From Argyresthia goedartella (taxonomy: Eukaryota > Arthropoda > Insecta > Lepidoptera > Argyresthiidae), in assembly GCA_949825045.1 (NCBI GenBank), contig OX463829.1, forward strand, positions 18,570,715 through 18,634,714: a DNA stretch of 64,000 bases, written 5' to 3'. Below the pieces are notes generated by a model. That model did not search any database. It had not been told where the DNA came from and saw nothing but the letters and a program-made list of their open reading frames with translations. Positions 1 through 10,962 of this stretch are shown piece by piece. The first letter of the stretch is position 1. Every line of letters starts with the position of its first letter. The translations under genes were made by a program, and so were the position numbers.

Positions 1-50
1 TTTATTGCTATAGATATTTACATATACTTAGCACAGTTTTTGCCTCTTCT
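1..50 (-). repeat. LINE-type 3' tail, truncated by window edge
   Basis: The sequence resembles the start of the neighbouring copy at 51-441 (tatttacatatacttagca, then tgcctcttct). It is read as the end of a second, adjacent copy of the same minus-strand 3' terminal repeat. The window edge cuts it, so its extent is unknown. Confidence 0.5.
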
Positions 51-441
51 CAAACTCAAACTCAAAAGTACTTTATTACTGTAGATATTTACATATTCTT
101 AGCAAACGTCATTTTTTGCCTCTTCTCTACATTGGTCCACTGTGGGAGAAGAAGGGCGTAGAAACTCCCACGGATTGATTTTTAGATCTCTTTTAAAAAT
201 AGGTTGTGCTTAACTAATACAATTATGATTTATTTTTATTTAATAAGCTGGAATAAATAATTACAAAATTATTAACAGCAAGGTCTGTGTTGAGCCAGAT
301 TAACCCCATACAGTCCTGTCATTTAAGTAATCTTGAACATTGTAATATCCCTTTTTCGACAAAGTCGCTTTAACATGCTTTTTAAATTGCTCAAATGGCA
401 ATTTCAAATGGCTTCTCTACATTGGACCACTGTGGGAGAAC
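51..441 (-). repeat. LINE-type 3' terminal fragment, copy 1
   Basis: On the minus strand this ends in an AATAAAG signal followed by a short tail of TTTGAG repeats, as expected for a non-LTR retrotransposon 3' end. It aligns along its length with the plus-strand copy at 43540-43912, including the blocks gatttttagatctctttt and tgtaatatccct. Its last 40 bases also match the tail at 36085-36135. The segment cttctctacattgg recurs at 122 and 413, so part of the copy is internally repeated. No coding sequence remains. Confidence 0.6.
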
Positions 442-780
442 CCACCCCTGACTTACCCCAGCAGAATGGCCCGGCACAATCGGGCCCACACGGTTAGCCT
501 CAATTTTAAACAATTACTGCTGGGCGAAAGGTAAATGTTTGCATTTGACTTAGAGCCAGGCTGGGATCGCCGCCGCCCACACACAGGCCGGACAGGTATT
601 CATTACATTCATGTGGAGCCTTCACTCGGTACCAGGGAAGGTGAGTTTTGCATTTTGCAAAGAGCTTGTCAGTTTTTATGAGAAGTTGAGTGGTTTCTGA
701 ATTAAGTACTTCACATCACTTTAGGTTCAAAACAAAAACATTACTATGGCAACCATTTTCATTCCAATACGCCATAATTA
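442..780. other. Unassigned, locally GC-rich stretch
   Basis: Positions 450-620 are richer in G+C than the surroundings. No open frame of useful length, tRNA fold or repeat match elsewhere in the window is visible. Confidence 0.3.
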
Positions 781-1036
781 ACGACCCGAATAGCCGAGTC
801 GGCAGTGACCCTGCCTATGAAGCCAAGGGTCCTGGGTTCGAGTCCCGGTGGGGGCAGGTATTTGTTTGAAAAGAACGGATGTTTGTACCCTATTCATGGT
901 TGTTTATCTATCTAAGTATAATATTTATCTATATAAGTATGTGTGTCGTTGTCTAGTACCCAAGATACAGGGAATCCTCGTTTGGGCTAGATCAATGTGT
1001 GTAAATAGTGTCCAAGGTATTATCCAAACACATAAG
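781..1036 (+). mobile_element. tRNA-derived SINE, family B, copy 1
   Basis: The head has a pol III A-box-like segment (tagccgagtcggcagtg) and a B-box (gggttcgagtccc) about 40 bases downstream, as in a tRNA-derived SINE. The body (aagaacggatgtttgtaccc, later acccaagatacagggaatcc) matches the copy at 38351-38598 closely. Neither copy codes for protein; mobilisation would depend on a LINE elsewhere. Confidence 0.8.
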
Positions 1037-1682
1037 TAACCTACATCATGATTTGTCAAGGAGTCTTGTAGCTACGAAACCTCTAAAAGACAGTCTTTAG
1101 AAGCTGGGATAAATCACTTCAATAGCCAGCAAAACGCGATCTAAGTTAGCGTGCCAAGGATTGTTATTGATTTCCAACATAAACAAAACAAATTTCTGTT
1201 TCGCGAATCCTACACGAAAACCAATAACAACATAACGATCCTTACACTTAAGTAAACATCCTCGTGAACTGTGCAATTGCAAGATAAATGTTGGTTTTAG
1301 CTTCAGAGTGCTTGCGTTTATAGAATATGCGCCCACGTCCATCCCACTATTGTTTATCAATCACCGCCCACATTGCAATGCACCGTCATAATAATATAGG
1401 TAGATGCGGAACTATCAATTTGTTCTTCCGCAGCTCAAACCAACGATTAGTTTATGTCTTCTCACTACCGGATAAGGCTTTGATTATGAAATCGATCATT
1501 ATTATGATCGTGTTTAGTATTAATGCCCGCAATGTGCGAAGATCTTGATAAGCAAGATTGGATACATAAGCCACATACGAGCCCACGAAGTGCGACCTCA
1601 GATTCAGACCAATTGACCGAAATCGGTCGGACCACATCACCGCCATCATTATGATGTCTCTGCTACATTGGATAGCTAACGT
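1037..1682. other. Unassigned AT-rich sequence
   Basis: Only short open frames occur on both strands, with no conserved motif and no match to other parts of the window. Confidence 0.3.
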
Positions 1683-1795
1683 AAACATAAACATTTATGT
1701 ACACTTCATGTATGTACATTACTTCTCGCCCCACACTAGGATACCCTGTGTCGTGGGAACCAGAAATAGCAACACCACTGACATACTTATACAGG
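1683..1795 (-). mobile_element. SINE family A, 5'-truncated copy
   Basis: The minus strand reads ggttcccacgacacagggta, then cctagtgtggggc and an aaatgtttatgtttacg tail, as in the family A copies at 13061, 15173, 21318, 30076 and 37257. The tRNA-like head is absent, consistent with 5' truncation or later deletion. Confidence 0.75.
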
Positions 1796-1961
1796 GCTAT
1801 TTATGAAATAAAAACAATATTTTTATTTTTCGCCAACTTGTCTTCAAAACAATAATTATGCTCAATTACTCGTTTTTTCACCGTGCGCAACGTCCTTTAT
1901 TATTATTCTCGGTCGCTCGAGGTTTGCGGGGCGCTTTGAACACAAGGATGACCGCGCCTAG

Positions 1962-2558
1962 AAAGGAGATGTATTTTTTCGGTACTGATTTTTGAACCAT
2001 AATCATATGCGGTTTTTCTGGTAGGGAAACGAGTATAAATAAAGCCTACGAAATTATTTATTTTATTAAAACCGCCATTCTTTATTAATTTTGAAAAAAT
2101 GATTTGTATGGGTAGGATTTATAACCTGCATCCTTTGCTTAACTTTGCAGCAAAAAAAAAACTGTAATTCATTCAATTGTCATTTTTGACACTTTCCCCA
2201 TGTTCCGAGTCACACAATAATCGATTACAGCGTCTACGATGCCATCGTTTTGTATCGCCAAAGCTAAATCGGAACGGCTTCGTAGATGATTGTGGCGTGA
2301 CTCGGAACAGGGGGTTCTTGACAATGACGTGACAGAACAGTATTGCCATAATAAAATATTGTTCTGGGTGGCTGTTTTATTTAAAATAATAATTATTTTA
2401 AAATCACAGTAACAAAAAAACGGCGGTTTTAAAAAATGATCACGATATGTATTTAGAACCTTTAAATTATATTCGTTCATATAAATACGGTTTTAACTTG
2501 GTTCATGACTATTTCGAATAAAGTACCAACTCTCTTGGAAAAAGTACACATCTCCTTT
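1962..2558. mobile_element. Fold-back (long imperfect inverted-repeat) element
   Basis: The ends are inverted copies: AAGGAGATGTATTTTTTC at 1963 and GAAAAAGTACACATCTCCTT ending at 2557. Further inverted pairs follow inwards: gaaccataatca against tcatgac, attaaaaccgccatt against cggcggtttt, and catgttccgagtcacac near 2200 against gtgactcggaacag near 2300. The whole 600 bp can therefore fold back on itself. No transposase is encoded and no target duplication is evident, so the family is unknown. Confidence 0.6.
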
Positions 2559-2560
2559 GG

Positions 2561-2643
2561 GATTTAAATATGGATCTAAAAAAATTTTTTTTTTCTTTAC
2601 ATAAATCATTATGGCTAAGGGTATAAAAACAACCCTGTGTAAA
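2561..2643. repeat. Direct repeat, left copy
   Basis: It shares attaaatatggatctaaaa-like sequence, the T-rich tract, aaatcattatggcta and cctgtgtaaacat with the segment at 2957-3062. The two copies lie about 400 bp apart in the same orientation. Confidence 0.55.
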
Positions 2644-2688
2644 CATCAAAGACTTGAAATATATTTTTTATATTTCAAGTCTTTGATG
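2644..2688. repeat. Perfect 20-bp stem hairpin
   Basis: The arm at 2644-2663 (catcaaagacttgaaatata) is exactly complementary to 2669-2688, with a five-T loop. It lies immediately after the left copy of the direct repeat. Confidence 0.85.
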
Positions 2689-2956
2689 AGACAGTGATTC
2701 ATCCAACACACCGTATTTACCAATATTTATAGGTAAGTACCTCTAAATCCTACCAAAATCTTTACATAAAATAATGGCTTAAAATATTAACCCTGTAATC
2801 CTCACATTCTAGAATTTAATTCAATCTAGTTCACTAATGCCCCGCAAGACGACACGTGATTAAAAATACGCTTAAGGGATTAACATTCCGGAGTCAACCC
2901 TTAGTCACTATTACACTGAGGATACGGTGTTTTTGCATCAGGTAGTTTTGTTGACA

Positions 2957-3062
2957 AGATTAAATATGGATCTAAAAATAATACTATATTTTTTTTACTT
3001 TCAGTTGTTTTTTTTTAAATCATTATGGCTAGGGGTCCAAACAAAACCTGTATAAACATGTA
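2957..3062. repeat. Direct repeat, right copy
   Basis: This is the partner of 2561-2643, with the blocks gattaaatatggatctaaaa, aaatcattatggctagg and cctgtataaacat. It has short insertions relative to the left copy. Confidence 0.55.
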
Positions 3063-3181
3063 TTTCATGTCTCCCATCATACATAATGATATAAACAGCT
3101 CGCGGTATACTAAGCAGCAGATCAATGTTTCTATTGAATCTGCACTCTGCATTTGGATATTGCAGTCTCATTTATCTTATG

Positions 3182-3533
3182 CTAGCTGATACCCGCAACT
3201 GCATCTGTTTGTTCCTAGGAATTATCATTTACCGAGATAACGTTACCCTCCTTCTAGTGCACTCGGCTAAAAGTATCGTTTATGTTAATCTAGCTCATAA
3301 ACTAGCTGATGCCCGCAACTTTATCTGCGTGTTCCTAGGAATTATCATTTACCGAGATATCGTTGCCCTCCTTCTGGCGCATTCGGATAAAAAGTTTTCT
3401 TTATTTTAATCTATTTAATAAACTATCGCTGTGCTAAATTTTATCCAAATACGTTCAGCCATTTTAGGGTTATTCAGGCACAAACACACAAACATCTTAA
3501 CATCGCTACTTTCACATTTATAATAATAATAAT
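3182..3533 (+). repeat. LINE 3'-end relic with 120-bp tandem duplication
   Basis: Two tandem units start at 3182 and 3302 (ctagctgatacccgcaact and ctagctgatgcccgcaact), exactly 120 bp apart. The sequence continues through a typical non-LTR 3' region (caaatacgttcagccat, ctttcacatttataataat) and ends in a short TAA repeat. From memory this resembles the abundant RTE-type LINE tail of Lepidoptera. No reverse transcriptase is retained. Confidence 0.6.
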
Positions 3534-6065
3534 TGGATTGGATGCTATACCATGCGATATGCTATTCTTTCGTCTAGACTAGACTATATGCACCCATTCT
3601 TTTGACATTAAGTCTATATTTTTTATATAATTTATATTTAAATGATAAATTTCAATTATTTGCTCTAGGACGAGCGAATCTTCATCAATCGGATATACTT
3701 GCGCAGGCGCGCTTTAGCCCCTAGATGCCCCTCTAACAAAAAGTGGATTGAGGCCTTACTCGCAAGAATGCGAGAGGGCGATACTTTTGAAATTCGATAC
3801 GCATTTGTGATTTATTGAATTAACTCAAACGTCTTGCGGAGTTAAATAAATTGCGTTTGGGGTAGATAAAACTTTGCCACCTCCCTAGGTCTCCTGCTAG
3901 AGTGAATGACGCGTTTCCGTTTACAAACAATAAATTACTGTCATACTGTAAACCGATATAGGTGTTTGGTTTTGGGGGTGTAGATAAGCAGATTTTGCTA
4001 AAGGCGAATCATAGTTTCCGTTCTTAGGTCTTTTTTTTTTTTATTAATGAACAAAAATCACACACAATCATAGTCGGAAACATAAACTTAAAATAAGGCC
4101 AATTACGGATTTCACTATGTACACAATTAATAAACCGCTCCCAACTCTAATAGTTATCTCAGCTATGTCACCAGAACGATTTCGACATATCAAATCTCTC
4201 ATTTTTACGCGCTTGAGCTACGAAAGGTCTATTATGTTCGATATGACTAAAAAAACTTGGTTCTGGTCATCTGTATCTGCAACCTCTTCTATAAAATGTG
4301 TTTGAGATTTTTGTTCTGCTAAAAGATACCTAAAATCGGCGAATTTCATAGTCTAATTTACGCTTGTCTACTCAACCCTTTAATCCTAACAAAAGCGAGT
4401 CACCTGTAGGAAGGAAAAAAGCATTAATCTCTTTTTGCAGCGTCTCTTAAAAATCTTATAAAAGCGGGGAAGTAGGGCAGAAAATTGTAATAAAAAATTG
4501 CCACGTCTTTTTGCATTTTTATTAGCTTTTTCAAATGTAGGACGCTCGGTGGCAGGCGGTGGGACACAGCACGGCGTGCTGCCACATAATTAGCGGGGCC
4601 CGAGTACCCGTAGCGAGGTACCCGGGTACCCACTTTGCATATTTTGTTGTGCAAACAACCCGAGCCTCTGTTTGACTGCTAAAATCAAGGATCTCTCCGT
4701 TTGTAACCAACTTTACGCGGCGACAAACAACCATAGGTCATTCTATGTCTGTTTAGTAATTAAACTTGCTTCAATTTGGACGAATGCGGGTCGAGTGGGC
4801 GAAATTATTTACTTTTATGTTGAAAGTTGCTAATGATGTGTGGTTTTGTATGTGTGAAATGGGTGTTTCAGTACCAGCAGGAAACTAATCTCATTAAAAT
4901 TGAAACTTGTAGTTAGCAATGTCCCTAAAATAGTATCTATAGTCCTGCTTGAAACTGTATCATCGTGACCGCAACAGGGACAGAAACTTGCGAAAATACA
5001 TTTTATATATTTTCCCGTTTTATGACGACAAAAGGTCTTTTAGGAAGATTTTCATTGAGCGGATAAAGAATGGGGAAAATGTAAGTGGATTTCGCAGATT
5101 GTCCAGCAGAATTATAGAGCTCTGTATTGGGCAATCTGTGACCCTAAAGTCCGAGTAAGACGATTTTCTTTGATAGATCGGAAGGGATTGTCTGTCTTTG
5201 TTCTCCGATCGCAGTCCTTGCACCTGAGGCAAAGTGATTTATTTATTTCCTGATAAACCATGGACACTCAACCTAGTGTTGGTGATAGGTTGGACAAAAA
5301 TACAACAATATACCTTTTTAAATCTGTACCTGACAGGGAGTAAGTATTAAATAATATTCATACTGACACAGAAAGTATCGGTGTTCCATTTAAATGTGTG
5401 TTACTATACACGATGTCCGACACATGAAGTAAACCTTATCTACTGTTTTTCAATACCTATATTACTCTGATTATATGCAACAGAGTGCGCCTACCATTCC
5501 ACCCTGACACGATACATCAGACCAGCAGCTTAGTGGCTCAGGCCCTTCCGTACAGCGATATGTCTAATGCCCAGTGATTTATCGAGTTCAGAAATTCCCC
5601 ATTACTTTTTCAAAGCGTAGTTGGACTGGGGTAGATAAGCGATCGTACCAAGGGTGCGGGAACTTAAAACTAGTCAGGCCCTTCAACCTGCTTATCTTGA
5701 GACTTTTGACACCACTTCGAAGCGAACTAAGGAACTTAGGTCGACGCATTTGTATAAAAGTGCAAGATTGAAAGCCCTTTGATCTTTTAGTATTTTTATA
5801 ATAGTGATATATGGTGAAGGGGCAGAAAAGTTACGCCACATATACAGGATGAATTGTGAAGTTATGCCCGGCTCAGGGACGATAGTTTAAGTATCGCTCG
5901 TAACTAAAAATAAATTTTATTTATTTACTCGCATAACTTTGATTCACAAATTGCCGTGTTAAATTTTTCCTGATATAAACGCAACGTGCGGACTTAGCAA
6001 GCGATAGAAGTAAGCCCACAATTTAAGTATTGTTCAGGTATTTGGGTATTGTTCACTTAAAAACT
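3534..6065. other. Unassigned intergenic or intronic sequence
   Basis: Nothing recognisable was found. The block at 4540-4690 is GC-rich and has small open frames on the minus strand with no recognised motif. Other open frames are short and have no conserved features. Confidence 0.3.
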
Positions 6066-6070
6066 TTCGA

Positions 6071-6131
6071 AACCAAAAATACTAAATAAGTACTTGAAAA
6101 ACAAGTATTTTCTTAGTATTTTTTGTTTGGG
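6071..6131. repeat. Imperfect hairpin
   Basis: caaaaatactaaataagtac at 6074 pairs with a near-complement ending around 6131, across an AAAAA loop. No flanking duplication is obvious. Confidence 0.55.
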
Positions 6132-7010
6132 TGTCGTGTAAATAACCACAATTCAAGGAGTTTTTCTTTTCATATAAAACTGAGCACAATACATCAAGAT
6201 CCTAAAACAAACAAAACCAAAATCTGGTCACATCAAGCAAACTTATCTCCGTCGAGATCATTGAAAAACTGCTATTGAATGAACTAATATTATGTCATTC
6301 AAGTCCCAAACCTAATTGTGAAAAGATCCATGGATAAAACCAACAATCAAGATAGCATTTGTTCAACATGGCCCGTTATAAATGCACTAGGGATGTATTG
6401 TATCTTCGCAGAATTACTGTGAGCAATGTTAACTGGCTTGTCCCAGGGGTAAGCCTGCCCATTATCGCCAACTGTTCACACTAGTTCGCTCCTTCCATCC
6501 TGATAAATTGTGCATATGTCTCTTGTGTCTCTAAATCTAAATATGCGTAGACTCATGGTGTTGCTAGGAGATGTTATTTTGGATAATGTTGACTGCGGTT
6601 TACGATGTGTTCGCATCATAGTGTAATCAAAATATCGGTTCTATCTGCTCGATGACTGTGCTGTGCCTAAACCAAAGTATACAAACAAATGAATCGCATG
6701 ATAAGTATATGCCACAAAAGACCTCGCGCCCTCTGGCAACACCGCACTAATAACTTGAAATCTTTACAGAACCAGGTGGGGCATGCCAATTTGAAAGGGC
6801 TTATAAAAACATTATTCAAAGGTGTGAAAATAGGCCGTCTAATAACGTACTACTTTGGCCCACGTGTGATGATACCCCTATCTTGGCCTAAATCTGCATA
6901 GTGTTGGCTTGAGGGGCTTTGCTGATGGACTGGTACTTGACTCACGAAAGTATACCGCTGAGTAATATTTTGTTGTGTTTAAGATTCATATGGCTGTAAG
7001 CTAACATATT
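6132..7010. other. Unassigned sequence
   Basis: No coding, RNA or repeat feature could be supported. Confidence 0.3.
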
Positions 7011-7470
7011 TGAAACCCCGACGAAAAAACAGGGGTGTTAAATTATAAGTTTGAAGCATCTCTCTGTTTCTGTGTGTGTATATGTCTGTCTGTCTGTGTG
7101 TCTGTCTGTAGCACCCTAGCACTCAAACGGGTGGACGGATTTTAATGCAGTTCTTTTAATTAATAGTGCAACTGCGAAGTATTCACTGCGATTCTTCTTA
7201 GCTATTGTAAAGTATCTTACAAAAGTAATTGCTTTCGATTGTTTACACGTTATATTGAATGCTTTTTCTTTCGAACAAGGTACAAAATGCAAGTGCAATG
7301 TTTAGGGCTCATACGATAGTATGTTCGGGTGTTTTCGGGAATGCGACAACTGGCGAAGATTTCTAAGCGCATTCTCAGTTTTGGAGTCACTGTAATATAT
7401 TTCATCTAAATCGGTTCAATGGATACAAGTTAATAAAATTGGAGACTTTTAAGGATTCTTTTTTTGTGTC
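7011..7470 (+). repeat. Dispersed 'CCCCGACG' family repeat
   Basis: It contains aaaccccgacgaaaaaacag, a run of tctgtc repeats, and caaacgggtggacggatttt followed by a long non-coding body. I recognise this layout from memory as a very common lepidopteran dispersed repeat. It is non-coding, and its boundaries are approximate. Confidence 0.5.
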
Positions 7471-7878
7471 GGGGGTGTTTTAAAGGTGTATTTTATAGTT
7501 ATATGTGAAATAATTCAGTAACGCGCATACTTCGTTATTAGCATGATTATTTTTTGTCTATGCGTGTTATACCAGGCACACACGTATAAAACTTTTTCAC
7601 GTCCGTGCTAATTTTGCATCAAACTGTACATGTCTCAGGTAGCCTAAGACTTTTCTCAGACATAGACCCATTCTGCACCAGTAAACCTACGTTTAAGCGG
7701 AACACAGTGCTGAGGTTATTAGAATGCGACAAAACTGTAACGAATAACTGAACTTAGACTAACGCCATGTCTACCTACTCTTACCATCGCCACAACTTTA
7801 TTAGTTTTATTAATCGGGGTAGCATACAGAATGTTTTGTGTGTAATTGCCTTTCATATAAACACATAATAACTGAGGA
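7471..7878. other. Unassigned sequence
   Basis: No supported feature was found. Confidence 0.25.
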
Positions 7879-7908
7879 AAACACACACACACACCCTATA
7901 CATTGTAC

Positions 7909-7955
<47 letters not shown>
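7879..7955. repeat. CA/GT microsatellite in hairpin arrangement
   Basis: A short (CA)n run ending in CCC is followed by tatacattgta and then GGG with a long (TG)n run. The left CA tract can pair with the right TG tract. Confidence 0.9.
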
Positions 7956-7957
<2 letters not shown>

Positions 7958-8052
7958 GTTATTTTTACTATCTTTTAATTTTAGTTATTTCACCTTAGTT
8001 ACCTGCCTACCTGTTCTTATTTGACTATTTACATAGTGAAATCCTTAATTGG

Positions 8053-8060
8053 CCTATTTA
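8053..8060. repeat. 8-bp target-site duplication, left
   Basis: CCTATTTA directly precedes the element and is repeated exactly at 9928-9935 after it. An 8-bp duplication is typical of the P and hAT superfamilies. Confidence 0.85.
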
Positions 8061-8192
8061 CACAGATATCGAGAGATAGGTTGAGGGGCGTTGCACGTGC
8101 GAACAAATCTAGCCCCGAAAGTTTTGATATTAAAAATTCTCGGTAGTCACCGGGCGACCGCAGTGACGAATTCATTTCCGCTATTTTCGAAA

Positions 8193-8272
8193 ATGTCGAC
8201 CTGTGCAATACTCATGTGCAAAAATAGAAGCGGGATTGTGAACTCCAAGAACGGCGGAGTAACATATCACTT
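8193..8272 (+). CDS. THAP-domain first exon (partial gene) in P-like copy 1
   Basis: The exon encodes 26 residues plus two bases. It starts MSTCAILMCKNR, with the paired cysteines (C-x4-C) and following NR typical of a THAP domain N-terminus, and ends ...GGVTYH-TT. A consensus donor GTAAGT follows directly, so the next exon would complete a HF, the place where THAP domains usually read H-x-F-P. The later C-x2-H zinc ligands and the catalytic domain are not in the element. Copy 2 has the same exon with one obvious difference (Ser2 to Pro). Read as the remaining 5' exon of a transposase gene, probably not functional alone. A captured host THAP exon is the alternative. Confidence 0.65.
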
Positions 8273-8815
8273 GTAAGTCTCATTCCAACTATTATTTCTT
8301 CTTACAACACAAGAAATAAACATTATTACGGAAATAAATCATTCACAAAAAATTCATCACGAGTTGATCATTAAAGTGACAAAGTGACAATGTCATGTTG
8401 TTCTCGCTAGGTTTATTATCCATTGCTTGTTTTTATCTTATTTTCACTACATATTGCCAAGCTAACACGCAATGAATATTTCACACTTATCTAAATACGA
8501 ACGTAAATATGCATCGAGGTACGGAGGCGAACTGTTATACGCACGCAGAGACGACGAATAGTGATGGGAATAGTGATAGTGAGAATTATGTTTTTGAATC
8601 GATGGAAAGAAATAGTTTTTTTACCAACTCGAACAAAACCCATTGGGTAATCATCTAATCAAAGTTCTAATGAGAAGTTTTACTAATATAAGACTGCATA
8701 ACTTAGCAAAAAATTCTACGCCTAAATTGTCAAAACGCCAAGTTCTTAATAAATATTTACATTTTTCTTGTCAATAGGTAGTATTAAGAGAAAGGGTTGC
8801 CGAAAGGCGGTTTTT

Positions 8816-9001
8816 AAGGACATCAATCTGAACATCCTTCTCTATTAAAACGATTTGATCAGAGCATCATTATTTTTCACTTTGCAGTACATTTTGGGCC
8901 GAGCGGTCAGCTGATTTGTAAGGGGAAGTAAAAAATAACGTTTCTCTGATCAAATCAGATGCATTGAGAAAGTTGTTCAAAATCATGTCCTAAACAATCC
9001 T
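8816..9001. mobile_element. Fold-back MITE nested in P-like copy 1
   Basis: aaggacat at the left and atgtcct at the right begin long imperfect inverted arms. These include gatttgatcagag against ctctgatcaaatc and tatttttcac against gtaaaaaata. The same module lies at the same place in P-like copy 2, and a shorter relative stands alone at 13721-13819. Confidence 0.6.
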
Positions 9002-9045
9002 TTTCTGCTTGGCACCCCGTTTGTGTTACAGCCTGTAAAAATAGT

Positions 9046-9133
9046 AATAGGTATTTCTTGTAAAATAAATATGTCATATTAACAAAGAAAGTATTATTTT
9101 ATTTATATAACCCGGCATAAATACCACTGTCTA
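9046..9133. repeat. Internal direct repeat, left copy, in P-like copy 1
   Basis: gtaataggtatttcttgtaa through ataccactgtctat is repeated at 9598-9688 with few changes. P-like copy 2 has only one version, near 11997. Confidence 0.75.
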
Positions 9134-9138
9134 TTAGT

Positions 9139-9258
9139 AGTTTATGTGACTGCTACATAATGGAGGGCATTAATACTCGAGAGTGGGTCTATGAAACTAG
9201 CCGAAGGCGAGTTTCATAATAATATCACTCGAGAGTTTTAATGCCTAATTATGTACAG
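9139..9258. repeat. Palindromic module in P-like copy 1
   Basis: The arms share tacataatggagggcatta and actcgagagtg with their complements, around an inner atgaaact / agtttcat pair. It is present in copy 2 as well (about 12107-12215). Confidence 0.65.
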
Positions 9259-9597
9259 TTACAAACACTAGTTTATCTACACACATATCATAAGCTCTCT
9301 TTAATGTATTCAGGAACCCATGTTCGACCGGCATGGTGGCATTGATAATTCCTTTGCACATGTTTAGCTTGTTCAGTAGTGCCAACTTCACAAACAAAGT
9401 AGGGGCGGCACGCAGGCCGGCGTCGGTATTTGAAATTTGAATGTCATAATATGTAGAAAAATTACACATTATGGTCATAATGTGTAATTATGTAATAAGA
9501 AATTAGTTTTACCAAGTAGTTTCACATTATGATGATCGTAACGTACGGTTTTTGTACGCAGTAAAGAGGGTTTATGATACGTGTGTAGATAAACATG

Positions 9598-9688
9598 GTA
9601 ATAGGTATTTCTTGTAAAATAAATATATCATATTAAGAAACAAAGTATTGTTTTATTTATATAACCCGGCATAAATACCACTGTCTAT
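9598..9688. repeat. Internal direct repeat, right copy, in P-like copy 1
   Basis: This is the second copy of 9046-9133, placed just before the attataatggattgatg segment that in copy 2 follows without it. Confidence 0.75.
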
Positions 9689-9927
9689 AAATTATAATGG
9701 ATTGATGAAACACGCTGTCCTTGCAATGTCCCAGCACTAACTCGGCTAGCTAGTGTACCTGCGGTAGTGTAGGTGTGTTCGGACGATAGGTGCATGACAT
9801 TGCACTGACCAATAAATGCGGAAGGATTGATGTATGAGTGGTGTAGAATGTCTGCGTGTTCTTAATTTTCGGCGACACTGGTTCCGAGACAAGTTTTGCG
9901 CCAAGGGCCTATCTCTCGATATCTGTG

Positions 9928-9935
9928 CCTATTTA
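9928..9935. repeat. 8-bp target-site duplication, right
   Basis: CCTATTTA exactly matches 8053-8060. Confidence 0.85.
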
Positions 9936-10679
9936 TTACATCTACATTTTTGTTTAATATTAAATATGGCTGTTAGTGTTCAATAAATAAATAAATATTA
10001 ATGTGAGATATTATGGATCTTCGGGTTTCTTTGTTTGATGTGGGGGTTGTTAAATTATTATTAATCATGACTCAGACAACTACATGGCAATCTGCGAAAT
10101 AAATGAATATACAAACCTACTTATTTATGTAAAGGTATAGCTCCAGTAAGATCAATTATTATGATTGCTTCTTACTGATTGAGAAGTCAGTTGATTTTAC
10201 CGGATTTTGACGTTGTAACTTACGTGGTACCTTACTCTTGTAAAACCCGTTTTTACTGTGAACCGTTCACTAATATTGCTGCATACATAGGTATGAGAAC
10301 CAAAGTATTAATTCAACAGCCAGTAAAATAATCAAAGAAAGTCATATAACTTAGCACCATTCGTAAAAAGTAATACACGTTAGTATCACGCTTACACTCA
10401 AACGATGACGGCATCACGTCATTCACGCATCAAACTCCCAAAGCCCTTACAAAAGTATTTTTACGCGTTGAAAGGAAAAATCAACACATCGTTTCGCTCA
10501 ACATCTTCCAACAGTCGCTTACGCCGCCTCATCCGCCGACAACCCGCGTCAATCTAGTCTTATCCCTAAACCTTCATCGATTTGTTATGATTCGATGTTC
10601 CTCACAAGTAATCCCACTTTAAGTTATTGGCCCGAGTTGCGAGGTTTATTTTGAATTAAGCTATTTTTGGGCTTGTTTA
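9936..10679. other. Unassigned sequence
   Basis: No gene, RNA or clear repeat was recognised between the P-like copy and the interrupted MITE. Confidence 0.3.
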
Positions 10680-10962
10680 TCACCCTAAGATTGTCAAAAC
10701 CGTTAGTTGATAAACCAACGTTTTTTTTCTCGTTAATTGGTTAACTATCGACAGATAGTAAACTGTAGGGTATTGCTTACTATATGACGTGTTAGTTGAT
10801 TGAAACCATTAAATAGTAAACTGGTTTAAATTTGAATTGCAAACGAAATACCAGGGCAAATACTACGGTAGCTTAGGTGAAGACTAGATGGGGCGAGCGC
10901 AGCGAAGTTTCGAATAGTTTTCGTGTTAGGTTGACATATAAGAACAAAAGAAACGTAAATTC

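Larger units (their letters stand above)
8061..9927 (+). mobile_element. P-superfamily-like non-autonomous DNA transposon, copy 1
   Basis: The element is 1867 bp with perfect 20-bp TIRs (CACAGATATCGAGAGATAGG) and an exact 8-bp target duplication. Near its left end it carries a THAP zinc-finger first exon (8193-8272), the DNA-binding domain found in P-element transposases, but no catalytic domain. Inside are a nested fold-back MITE (8816-9001), a palindromic module (9139-9258) and a roughly 90-bp direct duplication (9046-9133 and 9598-9688) absent from copy 2. The assignment to P rather than hAT rests on the THAP exon and on a target duplication that does not fit the usual hAT pattern. It is an inference. 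Confidence 0.7.

Noticed and set aside
4424..4734. GC-rich block with overlapping minus-strand frames as a coding exon
   Set aside because: The two frames overlap each other and neither shows a domain; no splice sites fit.
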